In this document: positions 42,208 through 54,267 of the stretch, piece after piece
Layout: the number at the start of each line of letters is the position of its first letter
Position numbering within the stretch: the stretch's first letter is position 1
DNA from: Chaenocephalus aceratus
Taxonomy: Eukaryota; Chordata; Actinopteri; Perciformes; Channichthyidae
Length of the DNA stretch: 64,000 bases
Direction of reading: 5' to 3'
NCBI GenBank assembly: GCA_023974075.1
Contig: CM043798.1
Span: 18,900,941-18,964,940 of the forward strand
Program-made: the position numbers and the translations under genes
Notes under the pieces: model-generated
The model's database searches: none
Told to the model about the DNA's origin: nothing
The model's input: the letters and a program-made list of their open reading frames with translations, nothing else

Positions 42208-43723
42208 GATATTGGGTTCGGCACACAGCACACACAGTGACATATAACTAACAGGGGAGACCAAGCAATGAATCTAACTAAACCACACTGCTCAGTTGGT
42301 AATCGTCCATTCTAACTCACGTGTCAGCTCATCTGGAGTTACAGCATCATTAAATCGTCTGAATCACCTTTACAAGACTATCACTTTGGATCGACTAAAC
42401 TTGCCTCGCCGTGTAACCATACAGATTGCTTTTTTACAGAGAGGCCTGCACAAGTACTAAAGGATAGGACAGAAATACGTCCACCCAGGTCTCCTGTGAC
42501 CTGGGCCTGCCGCTGCGACACTGCCATGCTCTTGATTTTCCATTAGTGTGTGACAGCGGAGCCGTTTATAGCACCAAAGCCCTGTGGAGAAGCAGGTTAG
42601 CTCTAATTATTCAGTTGATAGGTTATAAGCAGAGCAGGGCTGTCAAAAATGTCCTGGCTCCCTGGGCTGAAGGAATCGGAAGCGAATAGCTTTTAGATGT
42701 AAGCATGCATTGCCAGAAAGGGAGAGAATGAGCAGTAATTGTGCTTATTTAAACGTAGTCAGCCCCACATTTAAAGACATGCAAAATAACCACTCAGACC
42801 TTTCACTTCATACATTTGACTAATATATCTATAAAACTCCTCTCACCCCCTTAAGAAATGGTCAAGAAACAGTTATGAAAGCTGACTTTCCGATTATAAC
42901 ACCTCTACGGGTTCATATCTGTCGTTCCATGTAAATTAGATTTTCATATCTCACATTACCACAAGCATTGGATGCACCCTTGCTGCCTGATAATATCATG
43001 TAGGCGAACAACTTCAAAAATGAATCGGGTTGTCACTTTAGGCACAGCAGAGCAGAGCTGTGGCTTTTAACATAACAACCATCAAATAAACAGAAGCACA
43101 AATACTACTTTTACTAAGTATACGGTGTAATATGGAACGAATATTATCTTTGATACCAGATGTGATACCAGACTTTTTTTTAACTGTATAAATCAGCAAA
43201 CACTGAGTGGAATTTGTCCTCTCCCATGAATGATGGACAGAGCAAAGATGATGCACCATCTTCCTACACTTTTGTCAAAAAGGACAAGGAGAGTATTTAT
43301 TAAAGGTCCCATGAATGCTTTTCTGGTTATTACCCGTCCCGTTGTGTGTTATGCATGGGGGCGGGAAGGGGCAGGCGGTGTGGAGCTCCCCTGTCTGAAT
43401 TATTATTTGACGGTTATTGCTGCTCCCGCTGTGCATAATCTGTGTAATATGTAGCCAATAAATTCCACATTGTTGGTCAAATAATATTTTACATCTTTGT
43501 AGTGTGTGTGCTCGCCAGTGGCGTCGCCTGGCTTGCCCAGAATGTTTTTTCTGTAGCCCCGGACAACTCTACCTCAATAATATAATACATTAACCGTGCT
43601 TTACGTGAACCTCATCATGACACTAGAGAGGACGGCAGACTGTAATTTCCCGTGTTCATTGAATGCAACAGAGGCAAGACACCAGACCAATCGTAGTACC
43701 CCTCAATGCAGTGCGCAATACCT
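42208..43723. other. No gene recognised
   Basis: Moderately AT-rich sequence with no repeat termini, splice-linked frames or domains that I can support. It separates the outer nested element from the inverted-repeat-flanked C48 unit. Confidence 0.4.
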
Positions 43724-43792
43724 CAACATGGGCGGGAGCTCAACATGGGCGGAGCCTCAACGCCCCTCCTTCTCAACCTTTGAGGCACGTGA
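43724..43792 (+). repeat. Left inverted repeat flanking the C48 protease unit
   Basis: Pairs inverted with 54,268-54,340 over about 70 bp (CAACATGGGCGGGAGCTC, AACATGGGCGGAGCCTCAAC, CTCAACCTTTGAGGCACGTGAC). It contains CAACATGGGCGG twice. It lies 95 bp upstream of the protease ATG, so it may hold promoter sequence. The true ends of any transposon are not settled. Confidence 0.75.
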
Positions 43793-43887
43793 CTGGAGCT
43801 CAACGTGGGCTGAGCTTCACAGATGACACGTTGCATCCTGTTTCCGGGGTAGCAGTTCTGTTCTGTTAATCATAGCGTCAGAGTACG

Positions 43888-46800
43888 ATGGAGGTAAGTA
43901 TCCCTGAATAAATTAACTATTTGTTTTTAATGCGGTTTAAAATGTGTTGATTGTAAGTCTCACTTATTTGCTGTCAAAAGTGCGCTGTCGCTACTAGGAC
44001 GTGCATGTCCTAGTGATGCAGTAAGTAAAACTACATTTGTGTTGCTTCAAAATAGTAGGATTGCTGTATAAGCAAAGTCCTTAAAACTTTATATTATTTT
44101 TTCACTACTTAAGAAATACTAATAACTATACTATGCATAACCTATATTTCAATTCCATTTTTACAAAATAAATGTATATGCAGCTTATTTTATTCCTGCC
44201 TATTGCCTAACCTGACTGTGTGTTATATTCTGCCAGATCCTGAACAGCTGTCTTACAGTTATTGAGAAGGTATTGAAGCTGTTCTAAAATATGTAAATAT
44301 ATGTATAAAACATACTATATTATACCAAACAATTATAAGATATTACATTATGAAACTACATCTGTTACAGAGAGTAGATGGCGTGTTTGCTGCCAACAGC
44401 CATGTTATAGCTGCCTGGTTTCCACCATCTTCGCTGAATCTTCCGAACACCTGCCGGTATTTTTATCATGATTATCCATGTTGCTGCTCCATATTCTTGT
44501 ACCAACTCATTACGGTACGTCCACACAGCAGCTTCAGAAGAATCTTCCACCGCTTCCAACGCTTCTCTGCCCATTGACTTTGAATGGGGATGACGTCACT
44601 TTGCCTCGCTTTTCGCCGAACTGCATTGTGGGGGAGCGAAGCGAAGATTTCCAGGATGTCCAGGACTTCCAGGATTCAAAAGTTGTGCAATGTTCAACTT
44701 TTGAAGCTGAGCTGGAAGCGCCAGCCAATCAAACACGTTTATGCAAATCTGACAGTAGAAGCGCTAGCCAATCAAAGTGTAAGCAGGGAGAACCAGACCG
44801 CAGTTCATTTCCTCATATTCCAAACGAGAAATTACGGTAGCAAATCACCCGGTTCTTTACGACCAGAACTATTAACGGGATACAAACCGGAGGACAAACA
44901 TGGAGGGAGGTGGCAGAGACAGTGGGTGAAACTGGTAGGTTTTCGCCTGTTTGGGGAGTTTATATATATATATATTGCTCGCATAAAATCCCCGGGGTTT
45001 TTTGCTTTGTATGTCGGGGGCGGGAGATTCATGTGATTGGTTGTTGGTCGCATTGCTCGCAAAAAATCCCCAAGCTGTCAGACACGCCCAGCTCCAAGAT
45101 TTTCAAGATTTTTGAAAAGCTGCTGTGTGGACGTACCGTTACTGTAGTCACATCAACACAACTGTTTTTTTGCTTTTCCAGGAAAATGCAGCAAATCTCC
45201 AATGGCTTCTCCTTCCAGTGTGGGAAGCCAGACACTGGACACTCTGTGTATGTAAGTACATGTAGTTCAGTCTTTGCTATTGTTTGTTTACTGTACAATG
45301 AAGTTTGCCATGCCGAAAATAGTGTTTCTATCTTTAAATTCAACGCTTAATTTAGTATAATACAGATCCTACAACTTTATAATATAACGTTTGTATGTCA
45401 AAGTATACCTGTTGATATTGGAACATGTGATATTAACAGATACTGAGGCCACAAGCTAGGGAGATTTTCTTTCTAGGTCCCCTCCGTGGCACTGGCTGGA
45501 GAGATGATAGTCGCACCAAACCATTCAGGTTTTTTGGCACACAGTTACATCACATCACATCCGGACAGTGGTAGTTCTGTTTTAGACCACTTGTCTATCT
45601 TTCTTTAATCTATGGCTCTGTTTTGTTTGAACTAACATGGGATACATTGTAATAATTAAAAGGCATTGAACAGAACCATAGATGCCACTTGACAGCAGGG
45701 CTGTTCTGTTTTACCTCTTAATGACTTTTTTTTTGGAAGTTCAAGTTTGTTCCTGTTCCAACAGTGTTAAAAGATTTTCTGCATGATTTTCGAGTACTTA
45801 GAAAGTTGAATTAAATTGTACTAATCCTTACGGTACGTCCACACAGCAGCTTTTCAAAAATCTTGGAGCTGGGCGTGTCTGACAACTTGGGGATTTTTTG
45901 CGAGCAACGCGACCAACAACCAATCACATGAATCTCCCGCCCCCGACATACAAAGCAAAAAACCCCGGGGATTTTATGCGAGCAATATAAATATATATAA
46001 ACTCCCCAAACAGGCGAAAACCTACCAGTTTCACCCACTGTCTCTGCCACCTCCCTCCATGCCTGGTTCCTCCGGTTTGTATCCCGGTAAATAGTCTGGT
46101 CGTAAAGAACCGGGTGATTTGCTACCGTAATTTCTCGTTTGGAATATGAGAAAATGAACTGCGGTCTGGCTCTCCCAGCATACACGTGGTTTGATTGGCT
46201 AGCGCTTGTATTGTCAGATTTGCATAAACCCGATTTGATTGGCTGACGCTTCCAGCTCAGCTTCAAAAGTTGAACATTGCTCAACTTTTGAATCCTGAAA
46301 ATGCTGGAAATCCTGGAAATCTTCGCTTCGCTCCCCCACAATGCGAGGCAAAGTGACGTCATCCAGATTCAAAGTCAATGGGCAGAGAAGCGTTGGAAGA
46401 TTCGTCTAAAGCTGCTGTGTGGACGTACGGTTAACGGTATGTCCACACAGCAGCTTTAAACAAATCTTCCAACGCTTCTCTGCCCATTGACTTTGAATGG
46501 GGATGACGTCACTTTGCCTCGCTTTTCGCCGAACTGCATTGTGGGGGAGCGAAGATTTTCCCGGGATACAAACCGGAGGAACCAGGAATGGAGGGAGGTG
46601 GTAGAGACAGTGGGTGAAACTGGTAGGTTTTTGCCTGTTTGGGGAGTTTATATATATATATATTGCTCGCATAAAATCCCCGGGGTTTTTTGCTTTGTAT
46701 GTCGGGGGCGGGAGATTCATGTGATTGGTTGTTGGTCGCGTTGCTCGCAAAAAATCCCCAAGCTTTCAGACACGCCCAGCTCCAAGATTTTCAAGATGTT

Positions 46801-49800
46801 TTCAAAGCTGCTGTGTGGACGTACCGTGACTTTCACATACATTGTGTTCACAGAAACCTTTCTCAGATATTGTGCCCTGGGCCTTGGGCAAGTCTTGGTG
46901 TGGATTATGTCCAGGTTAGATTTGTTAAAATTATTCTACTGTATGATGAAATTGTCATTTTTGACACTTTTGACTTTTCACACTACAGGTCCTACCAAGA
47001 CAAGGGTTCTCGAACAACTGTGGGTTGTTTGTTTTGATGGTAAGATACTGGATATACAGTATACATATAGTATTCCTATTTTTCTGTTCATAATAATGTA
47101 TACTAATGTATAATGCTTTCAGTATGCTATTCAGTATGCTATGCACTCCATTATTGCTCATAGTTTGAGACAAAACAACATTCACGGAGGAATATTATTT
47201 GTCAATGAACACCATAGCATCACAACAACCTAACATAATATACTATTTATTTATTTACAGTACGCATTTTACATTGTGGCAAAAGCCCAATGTGATTTCA
47301 TTGAGGTATGTATAAATAAGGGTTTCATATTTCAGTTTTTCATTGATAAGACTTTTCAGGACATATGTTGTTGACCCATCTGGTTGTCTGCTTTTTATAT
47401 TCCAAGACAAACATGCAGCAAATTAGGCACTGGTGGTGCCTAGTTCTCCTCAAAAACGTTCCCATGCCGTATGTTTCTTTCCATCCATCCATCCATCTTC
47501 TCCCGCTTATCCGTGGTCGGGTCGCGGGGGTAGCAGTTCCAGCAGAGAGCCCCAAACTTTCTTTTCCCTGGCGACATCAACCAGCTCTGACTGGGGGATC
47601 CCAAGGCGCTCCCAGGCCAGCGAAGAGATATAATCTCTCCACCTGGTCCTAGGTCTACCCCTTGGTCTCTTCCCAGCTGGACGTGCCTGGAACACCTCCC
47701 TAGGGAGGCGCCCAGGTGGCATCATAACTAAGTGCCCGGACCACCTCAACTGGCTCCTTTCGACGCGAAGGAGGAGCGGCTCAACTCCGAGCGGCTCAAC
47801 TCCCAGTGGCTCAACTCCGAGCGGCTCAACTCCGAGCGGCTCAACTCCGAGCGGCTCAACTCCGAGTCCCTCCCTGATGACCAAACTTCTCACCTTATCC
47901 CTAAGGGAGACACCAGCCACCCTGCGGAGAAAACCCATCTCGGCCGCTTGTATCCGCGATCTCGTTCTTTCGGTCATGACCCATCCTTCATGACCGTAAG
48001 TGAGGGTAGGAACGAAAATGGCCCGCTAGACAGAGAGCTTTGCCTTCTGGCTCAGCTCCCTTTTCGTCACAACGGTGCGGTAAAGCGACTGCAGTACCAC
48101 TCCTGCTGCTCCGATTCTCCGGCCCATCTCACGCTCCATTGTTCCCTCACTCGAGAACAAGACCCCGAGATACTTGAACTCCTTCACTTGGGGTAAGGAC
48201 TCATTCCCTACTTGGAGTGGACAGTCCATCGGTTTCCTGCTGAGAACCATGGCCTCAGATTTGGAGGTGCTGATCCTCATCCCAGCCGCTTCACACTCGG
48301 TTGCGAACCGATCCAGTGAGTGCTGAAGGTCGCAGACCGATGAAGCCATTAGAACCACATCATCTGCAAAAAGCAGTGGTGCATTCCTTAGTCCACCGAA
48401 CTGCAGACCCCCTCCCCACGTATGTACACAGCTTGGATGGTTCCCTGCTTCCCCCTCCTGAGGTGTCGGACAGTTTTCCAGAACAACTTTGGTGCCGCCC
48501 GAAAGTCCTTCTCCATGTCTTCTCCGAACTTCTCCCACACCCGCTGCTTTCCCTCGGCCACGGATGAGGCTGCTGCCCTTCGGGCCTGTCGGTACCTTGC
48601 AACTGCGTCGGGAGTCCCCCGGGATAACAAATCCCTGAAGGCCTCCTTCTTCAGTCGGACGGCTTCCCTGACCACCGGTGTCCACCAGGAGGTTCGAGGG
48701 TTACCGCCCCTTGAGGCACCTAGGACCTTGAGACCACAGCTCCCTGCCGCGGCTTCGGCAATAGAGGCTTTGAACACCGACCACTCTGGTTTAATGTCCC
48801 CAACCTCCACAGGAATGCCCGAAAAGCTCCGACGGAGGTGTGAGTTGAAGGCCTCCTGAACTTGGGCCTCCTCCAGATATTCCCAGTTCCCCCGAACAAC
48901 ACGTTTGGGCTTACCAGGTCTATCCAGAGGCTTCCCCCGCCACTCGACCCAACTCACCACCAGATGGTGATCAGTTGACAACTCCGCCCCTCTCTTTACC
49001 CGAGTGTCCAAAACATACGGTATTGATATGATATTCTAATAGCCTCAGACAAGGGACTTGTCTCTATTCTTGTTTTGCTCGATCTCAGTGCTGCATTTGA
49101 TACTATCGACCATGATATCCTATTGCAAAGACTAGAGCACTTAGTTGGCATACAGGGAACTGCTTTAGGCTGGTTTAGGTCCTATCTATCTGAATGCTCT
49201 CAGTTTGTACGTGTTAACGATGAATCTTCCACGCAAACCAAAGTTAGCCATGGAGTGCCACAGGGCTCAGTGCTCGGACCTATTTTGTTCACATTATATA
49301 TGCTTCCGTTAGGCAATATTATAAGGAATCATTCTGTAAACTTTCATTGTTATGCGGATGATACTCAACTATATTTATCAATCAAGCCTGATGAAATTAA
49401 TCATCTAAATAAAATTCAAGACTGCCTTAAGGACTTAAAAACGTGGATGACCTTAAACTTTTTGATGTTAAACACGACCAAAACTGAAGTTATTGTACTT
49501 GGCACGAAGAATCTACGAAACAAATTATCTAAAGATATACTAACTATGGATGGCATTAATTTGGCCTCCAGTGAGACTGTAAGGAATCTTGGTGTTATAT
49601 TTGATCAGGATTTATCCTTTAATGCCCATATAAAATCAATTTCAAGGACCGCCTACTTCCATCTACGTAACATTGCAAAAATCAGGCATATCTTGCCTCA
49701 AAACGATGCAGAGAAACTAGTCCATGCATTTGTTACTTCTAGGCTGGATTATTGTAACTCTTTATTATCAGGGAGTACCAAGAAGTCAGTCAAGTCGCTT

Positions 49801-52800
49801 CAGCTGATTCAAAATGCTGCGGCTCGTGTACTAACCAGAGTTAGGAAAAGGGACCACATTATTCCTGTTCTGGCTGCCTTACACTGGCTCCCTATAGAAC
49901 ACAGGATATAATTTAAAATTCTTCTTCTCGCCTACAAAGCCCTTAATGGGCAGGCGCCATCTTACCTTAAATAACTCATTATACCCTACTGTCCTACTAG
50001 GGCATTGCGTTCCAAGAATGCAGGGTTGTTGGTTGTTCCTAGAATCTCTAAAAGTACAATGGGAGCCAGAGCCTTTTCTTATCAAGCTCCACATTTGTGG
50101 AATCAGCTTCCAGTTTGTGTTCGGGCGGCAGACACCCTATCCGTTTTTAAGAGTGCGCTTAAGACCTTCCTTTTTGATAAAGCTTATAGTTAGGGCTGAT
50201 TAGATTCAGCCCCTAGTTTTGCTGATATAGGCTTAGTTTGTCGGGGGACATCTTACTTCTTCCTTCTCTCTGTCTATACCTGTGTACTCTCATGTTCCGA
50301 TTAACCCAGCTTCCCCAAATGTCTTTCTTTTTGGTGTCTATATACGCTGGGATCCGGAGTCATGGATGATCCTGCGGTCCTGTGTCCTGGATCGCGAGCG
50401 CTGGATCTTGAGTCGTGGCTGTGGTTCTGGATGGATATCCTCGTGGATTCATCTTCCTATTATACACACATGCATTTCCAAACATTTGGACTACCTATGT
50501 TGCAAATGTATTATCTTTTCAATTTACACACGGCATCTATTGCACGTCTGTCCGTCCTGGGAGAGGGATCCCTCCTCTGTTGCTCTCCCTGAGGTTTCTC
50601 CCATTTTTCCCTTTAAACTGGGTTTTCTTTGGAAGTTTTTCCTTGTACGATGTGAGGGTCTATGGACAGAGGGTGTCGTATTGTCATACTGATATTCTGT
50701 ATAAACTGTGAAGACCACTGAGACAAATGTAACATTTGTGATATTGGGCTATATAAATAAACATTGATTGATTGATTGATACGGCCTCAGGTCCGATGAT
50801 ACGATAACGAAATCGATCATGGACCTTCTGCCTAGGGTGCTCTGGTACCACGTACACTTATGAGCATCCTTATGTTCGAACATGGTGTTTGTTATGGCCA
50901 ATCCATGACTAGCACAGAAGTCCAGTAACAAACCACCACTCCGGTTCAGATCAGGGGGGCCGTTCCTCCCAATCATGCCCCTCCAAGTGTCTCCATCATT
51001 GCCCACATGTGCGTTGAAGTCTCCCAGCAAGATTAAAGAGTCCCCTTCAGGAGCCCCATACAGGACTCTTTCCAGGGTCTCCAAGAAGGCTGTATACTCT
51101 GAACTGCTGTTGGGTGCATAAGCACACACAACAGTCAGAGTTTTCCACCCCATAACCCGCAGGCGTAGGGAGGCGACCCTCTCGTCCACTGGGGTAAACT
51201 CCAACAACGAAGCACCTAACCGGGGACTTGTGAGTATCCCCACACCCGCCCGGCGCCTCACACCTTGAGCAACTCCGGAGAAGAATAGAGTCCAACCCCT
51301 ATCCAGAAGTAAGGTTCCAGAGCCGACACTGTGCGTAGAGGTGAGCCCAACCAGATCCAACTGGTAAGGCTCCACCTCCCGCACAAGCTCCGGCTCCTTC
51401 CCCCCCAGAGAGGTGAGGTTCCACGTCCCCAAAGCCAGCTTCTGTCGCCCGGGTCTGGTCCGTCGAGACCCTCCGCTTTCACTGCCACCCTTCTGGCAGC
51501 GCACCCGACCCCATCGCTGTTTCCCGTAGGTGGTGGGCCCGCGGAACGGAGAAGCGGAGGTGTTGCCCACGTTGCCTTTTCGGGCTGGGCCCGGCCAGGC
51601 TCCGTGGCAAGCCCGGCCACCAGACGCTCGCCGACGAGTCCTCCTTCTGGGCCTGGCTCCAGAAAGGGACCCCGGGCTTCCTCCGGGCCGGGTATCCTCA
51701 CTTCTTGTGTCATCTTTCATGAGGTCTTTTGAACCAATCTTAGTCTGGCCCCTTGCCTGAGACCAATTTGCCATGGGAGACCCTACCAGGAACACAAGGT
51801 TCCAGACAACACAGCCCCCAGGTTCATCAGGGCACACAAACCTCTCTATGTTTCTTTAATTTTGCAATTTACATTTGCATTCTTGAAACTATTTGTTACA
51901 CTGTAATAGGGGTGCAACAACTAATCGACTTAATCGATTAAAATCGATTACCAAATTAGTTGCCAACTAATTCAGTCGTCGATTCGTTGGTGACGTCATC
52001 ACGTGTGTTTTACGCCCCGTTAATCTCTAACTTTATTGGTCTTTGTATCGGTACTGGAGACATTTAAAAATATATGTCATGTATTATTGCTACAAAGACA
52101 TTATATCGCAGTCTTAGTGTCGCCAACTCGTTTCTAATATGCAAAAAGACAAACAAATGCGTCTATGATGTATTTTCGATCTTTCTCTCCCCCGCCTGCT
52201 TGCGAGGGGGCGGAGCAGTTTACACACGGGCAGCTGCAACATGCAGCAACACACACACGTGGGAGATGGCGGAGAGAACGCACTCCGAGGTGGTTAAACT
52301 TTACCCGTCTCGATGTGGAGAATGCTCGTTGCCAAAAGGGGAATAAGAGTTTAGCATGTCAGGGCGGTAACACGAGCAATTTGCCTAAACATTTATCAAA
52401 AGTGCTCCACATCCAGACGGAGGAATGCACCGGGTTCCACTGTCTTTCTAGTAGCTCTGTAGCCCCGTCCACGAGTAACGTGTCCACGTCAGGTGTTATG
52501 TATGCTAGCAGCAACACACGGAGCTAACTACATTATACAAACATGATGATTAGAGGTAACAGAGTTATTTGCGGACTTTTGGTGACAGAGCCTTCAGTGT
52601 GACATCCCCCACCCTCTGGAACTCTCTCCCCCCCCCGAAATCCGCAGCGCCCCAACCCTGGACATTTTCAAAAAAGCCCTCAAAACGCACCTTTTTACCA
52701 AGGCTTTCCCCACTGTATAGTTAGTTTAATAGGTTTATTTGTCCGCTACTGACCCCCCACCCCCTTAACCTGTCTGCCTTTTTTCCCCTACTCCCCCCCC

Positions 52801-53506
52801 CCCCCTACCAGACTTGTAAAGCGACCTTGGGTTTCCTGAAAGGCGCTATAAAAATATTATATATTATTATTATTATTATTTAGTTTGTTAAAGTTTCAGC
52901 TATTCTGTTTACAGTTCTGTCATCAGATTATTTAATACGATTTGTTAAAACACTGTTGTTTCTTTTGATGTGAAATATTATTTATTTAATTTGAATAAAA
53001 AGCAATGTTAGTTTTGTTCACAATTTAAGTTATTTCAATAATATATGTATTTTGGAATCAAGTATTCATCTTTATTGTCTTCATTGTTAGTTTCCACATG
53101 CCTAAAACAACCTCAAGCTAAATCTAAAAGTTGATGGCTAAATAAGAGCGTTTGAGAAATTGTGCAAGGCATACAGTAATAGTCCGAATAGTCGATTAAT
53201 CGTTTCATTAATCGATAGATTAATCGATTATCAAATTAGTCGTTTGTTGCAGCCCTACACTGTAACCAGACTATATAATTTGTAATGAATGTTTTTAATG
53301 TTTGTCTTTCATTCACCAAGGTCTGAACAAGAGAGGTCGCAAGACTGCAAGAGGCGACGGGAGGAAAAGGCAATGCAGGTAGAAGTTGTTAAATCACAAA
53401 TGATAAAGTCTTGAACCAGTGTGAGTGTTAAACATTTAACCTCTCTTTGTCAAATATATTTCAGGATGAAGAGGTTGTGAGGTTCCACAAAAGAAGCAGG
53501 CCATAA
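43888..53506 (+). CDS. Ulp1/SENP-like C48 cysteine protease gene, multi-exon
   Basis: C48 proteases remove SUMO or related tags. Exon model: 43,888-43,893 (ATGGAG), 44,237-44,269, 44,371 to about 44,456 ([16 protein letters not shown]), 45,182 to about 45,253 ([16 protein letters not shown], with the catalytic-type His), 45,440-45,528 ([16 protein letters not shown]), 46,854-46,914, 46,989-47,039 ([13 protein letters not shown], the Gln...Cys-Gly active-site block), 47,261-47,305, 47,419-47,468 ([17 protein letters not shown]), 53,321-53,378 (basic) and 53,464-53,506 (stop). Phases agree from the fifth exon to the end. The junction between the third and fourth exons is uncertain, and a MITE lies there. 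In the fifth exon GGT (Gly, 45,476-45,478) stands where the family normally has the catalytic Asp, so activity is doubtful. Three MITEs, a LINE and a hAT element occupy its introns. Confidence 0.6.
44513..45138. mobile_element. CGGTACGTCC MITE, copy 1
   Basis: Ends CGGTACGTCCACACAGCAGCTT and its complement, with TTA target duplication at 44,510-44,512 and 45,139-45,141, the signature of PIF/Harbinger. It contains a (TA)n and the CCCGCCCCCGACATACAAAG-type segment. It lies between the third and fourth exons of the C48 gene. Confidence 0.85.
45831..46430. mobile_element. CGGTACGTCC MITE, copy 2 (inverted)
   Basis: Same family as copy 1 in opposite orientation, with TTA at 45,828-45,830 and 46,431-46,433. 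Together with copy 1 it can form a very long hairpin across the fourth and fifth exons of the C48 gene. Confidence 0.85.
46435..46826. mobile_element. CGGTACGTCC MITE, copy 3 (internally deleted)
   Basis: Same orientation as copy 1. It starts four bases after copy 2 and is about 230 bp shorter, with the stretch containing the AGCCAATCAAA motifs missing. Flanks TAA and TGA are only partly alike. Confidence 0.8.
47507..49014 (-). pseudogene. RT and C-terminal part of the RTE-like LINE
   Basis: A 207-codon frame (49,011-48,388) leads to the RT, but the RT N-terminal portion is missing. The text goes directly to [12 protein letters not shown] (48,363 region) in another frame (48,685-48,026) and then the C-terminal domain (47,977-47,507). 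So fingers and palm motifs before the FADD box are deleted. A 15-bp tandem repeat (CTCAACTCCGAGCGG) at about 47,778-47,867 adds GVEPL repeats. Confidence 0.8.
47778..47867. repeat. 15-bp tandem repeat inside the LINE frame
   Basis: Six units of CTCAACTCCGAGCGG, one with CAGTGG. The unit is a multiple of three and keeps the frame open as GVEPL repeats. Confidence 0.9.
49021..50778 (+). mobile_element. LINE (L2/Rex-like) nested in the RTE-like LINE
   Basis: Target duplication ATACGG (49,015-49,020 and 50,779-50,784) and a tail of (ATTG)n after TATAAATAAACATTGATTG. The RT frame (49,075-49,911) has [25 protein letters not shown] and [10 protein letters not shown], then a stop. The remainder ([10 protein letters not shown], a second stop, [22 protein letters not shown]) continues to about 50,193. 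The endonuclease is absent (5' truncated). Confidence 0.85.
50785..51750 (-). pseudogene. Endonuclease domain of the RTE-like LINE
   Basis: Blocks [42 protein letters not shown] and [14 protein letters not shown] are the EEP-type nuclease, with the metal-binding Asp-Phe-Asn intact. The final SDH-type box (LSTDHHLVV) is found beyond the nested LINE, at about 48,970. The frame is open from 51,837 to the nested element, so only that insertion splits the domain. Confidence 0.8.
51907..53257 (+). mobile_element. hAT element with BED-finger exon remnant
   Basis: Ends TAGGGGTGCAACAACTAATCGA and (complement) TAGGGCTGCAACAAACGACTAA. 8-bp target duplication CACTGTAA at 51,899-51,906 and 53,258-53,265. 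At 52,265-52,430 it encodes the N-terminal BED zinc finger of a hAT transposase ([12 protein letters not shown], then in shifted frame [18 protein letters not shown] and [11 protein letters not shown]), with a frameshift near 52,305 and one finger Cys apparently changed. The catalytic domain is deleted. A LINE 3' fragment is inserted at about 52,585. Confidence 0.85.
52585..52882 (+). mobile_element. LINE 3'-end fragment inside the hAT element
   Basis: Encodes the last residues of an L2-type RT ([17 protein letters not shown], then [14 protein letters not shown]). It is followed by C-rich 3' UTR, GACCTTGGGTTTCCTGAAAGGCGCTATAAA and a (TTA)n tail. Confidence 0.8.
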
Positions 53507-54142
53507 TTTGAAGGCCGCTGGTAATTGAGATGGGGTCATGAGTGACCGCTGCTGGGGGGGAACTGTTACAATCAGCTGTATTATGTTCACTATTGCCTCA
53601 ACATGTATTAGTTGTCACGATCTGTCTGTGTTTTATTTTGTCCTGTCTTGTCTGTTGCTTCCTGTCTCTGTTTTCAATCAAATTGAATGTCCTGAATTCA
53701 AGTACAAGTATGCGGAATGGCTCTGTTCACAGTATTATATTACCATTGATACAGTATTATCCTGTCAATTCTATCAATTTGTCAATACGATGGCACTTTT
53801 TTAATATATTTTTTTAAATACTGGTAGGAAATACAGTACTATATGATTTCATTCATATCACATGTTTTTTATCAGTAAAAAGTGAGTAAATATACAATAT
53901 TGCCTCTGAAATGCAGTGATTATATTTGAAATTAAAAAGGTGTACGTTAAAAAACAAATGAAGGCCCTTTCTTGAAGTCATAACTGAAATTGATGCAGCT
54001 AACATGCAAATAGACAATAAAATATGATTTGAAGGCTGTTAATGTGTTTAATTTGAGTTTTACATTTTTAAATGCTGTTGCCATGGCGACAGATCACTCG
54101 CCATCATCACAGACCTCAAGGTATCATTATATTACCGGTATC

Positions 54143-54186
<44 letters not shown>

Positions 54187-54267
54187 GTTACAAAGGTTGA
54201 GAAGGAGGGTCTCCCGCCCACAGATATAATATGTTACTTTTGTAAGTACACAACACGGGAGTCGGGA
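53507..54267. other. 3' flank of the C48 gene; (AT)n tract
   Basis: No gene. Contains a (TA)n run at about 54,145-54,182 and a second, partial copy of the inverted-repeat motif at 54,189-54,222 (AAAGGTTGAGAAGGAGGGTCTCCCGCCC). Confidence 0.5.

Larger units (their letters stand above)
47481..51847 (-). mobile_element. RTE-like LINE in a C48 gene intron
   Basis: Flanked by a 10-bp target duplication ATGTTTCTTT (47,471-47,480 and 51,848-51,857), with a (GATG)n tail at the left (minus-strand 3') end. The 5' part (about 51,720-50,785) encodes an endonuclease, interrupted by another LINE (49,021-50,778). It resumes at 49,014 with a linker, the RT (LFADDVVLM) and a C-terminal domain with [19 protein letters not shown]. 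This family is abundant in fish. The insertion is just past the donor of the C48 exon at 47,419-47,468. Confidence 0.85.

Noticed and set aside
43596..43869. Frames over the left inverted repeat of the C48 unit
   Set aside because: They contain the inverted repeat (AACATGGGCGG) and are explained by it. No domain.
44478..45350. Overlapping frames of 120-150 codons
   Set aside because: They cross MITE copy 1 and its (TA)n tract and merge unrelated exon pieces. The splice-based C48 model explains the real coding parts.
48422..48859. Plus-strand frames over the RTE-like LINE
   Set aside because: Antisense shadows of the LINE protein on the minus strand.
50282..50718. Several plus frames of 76-136 codons
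   Set aside because: They lie in the 3' UTR of the nested LINE before its (ATTG)n tail, and no domain is visible.
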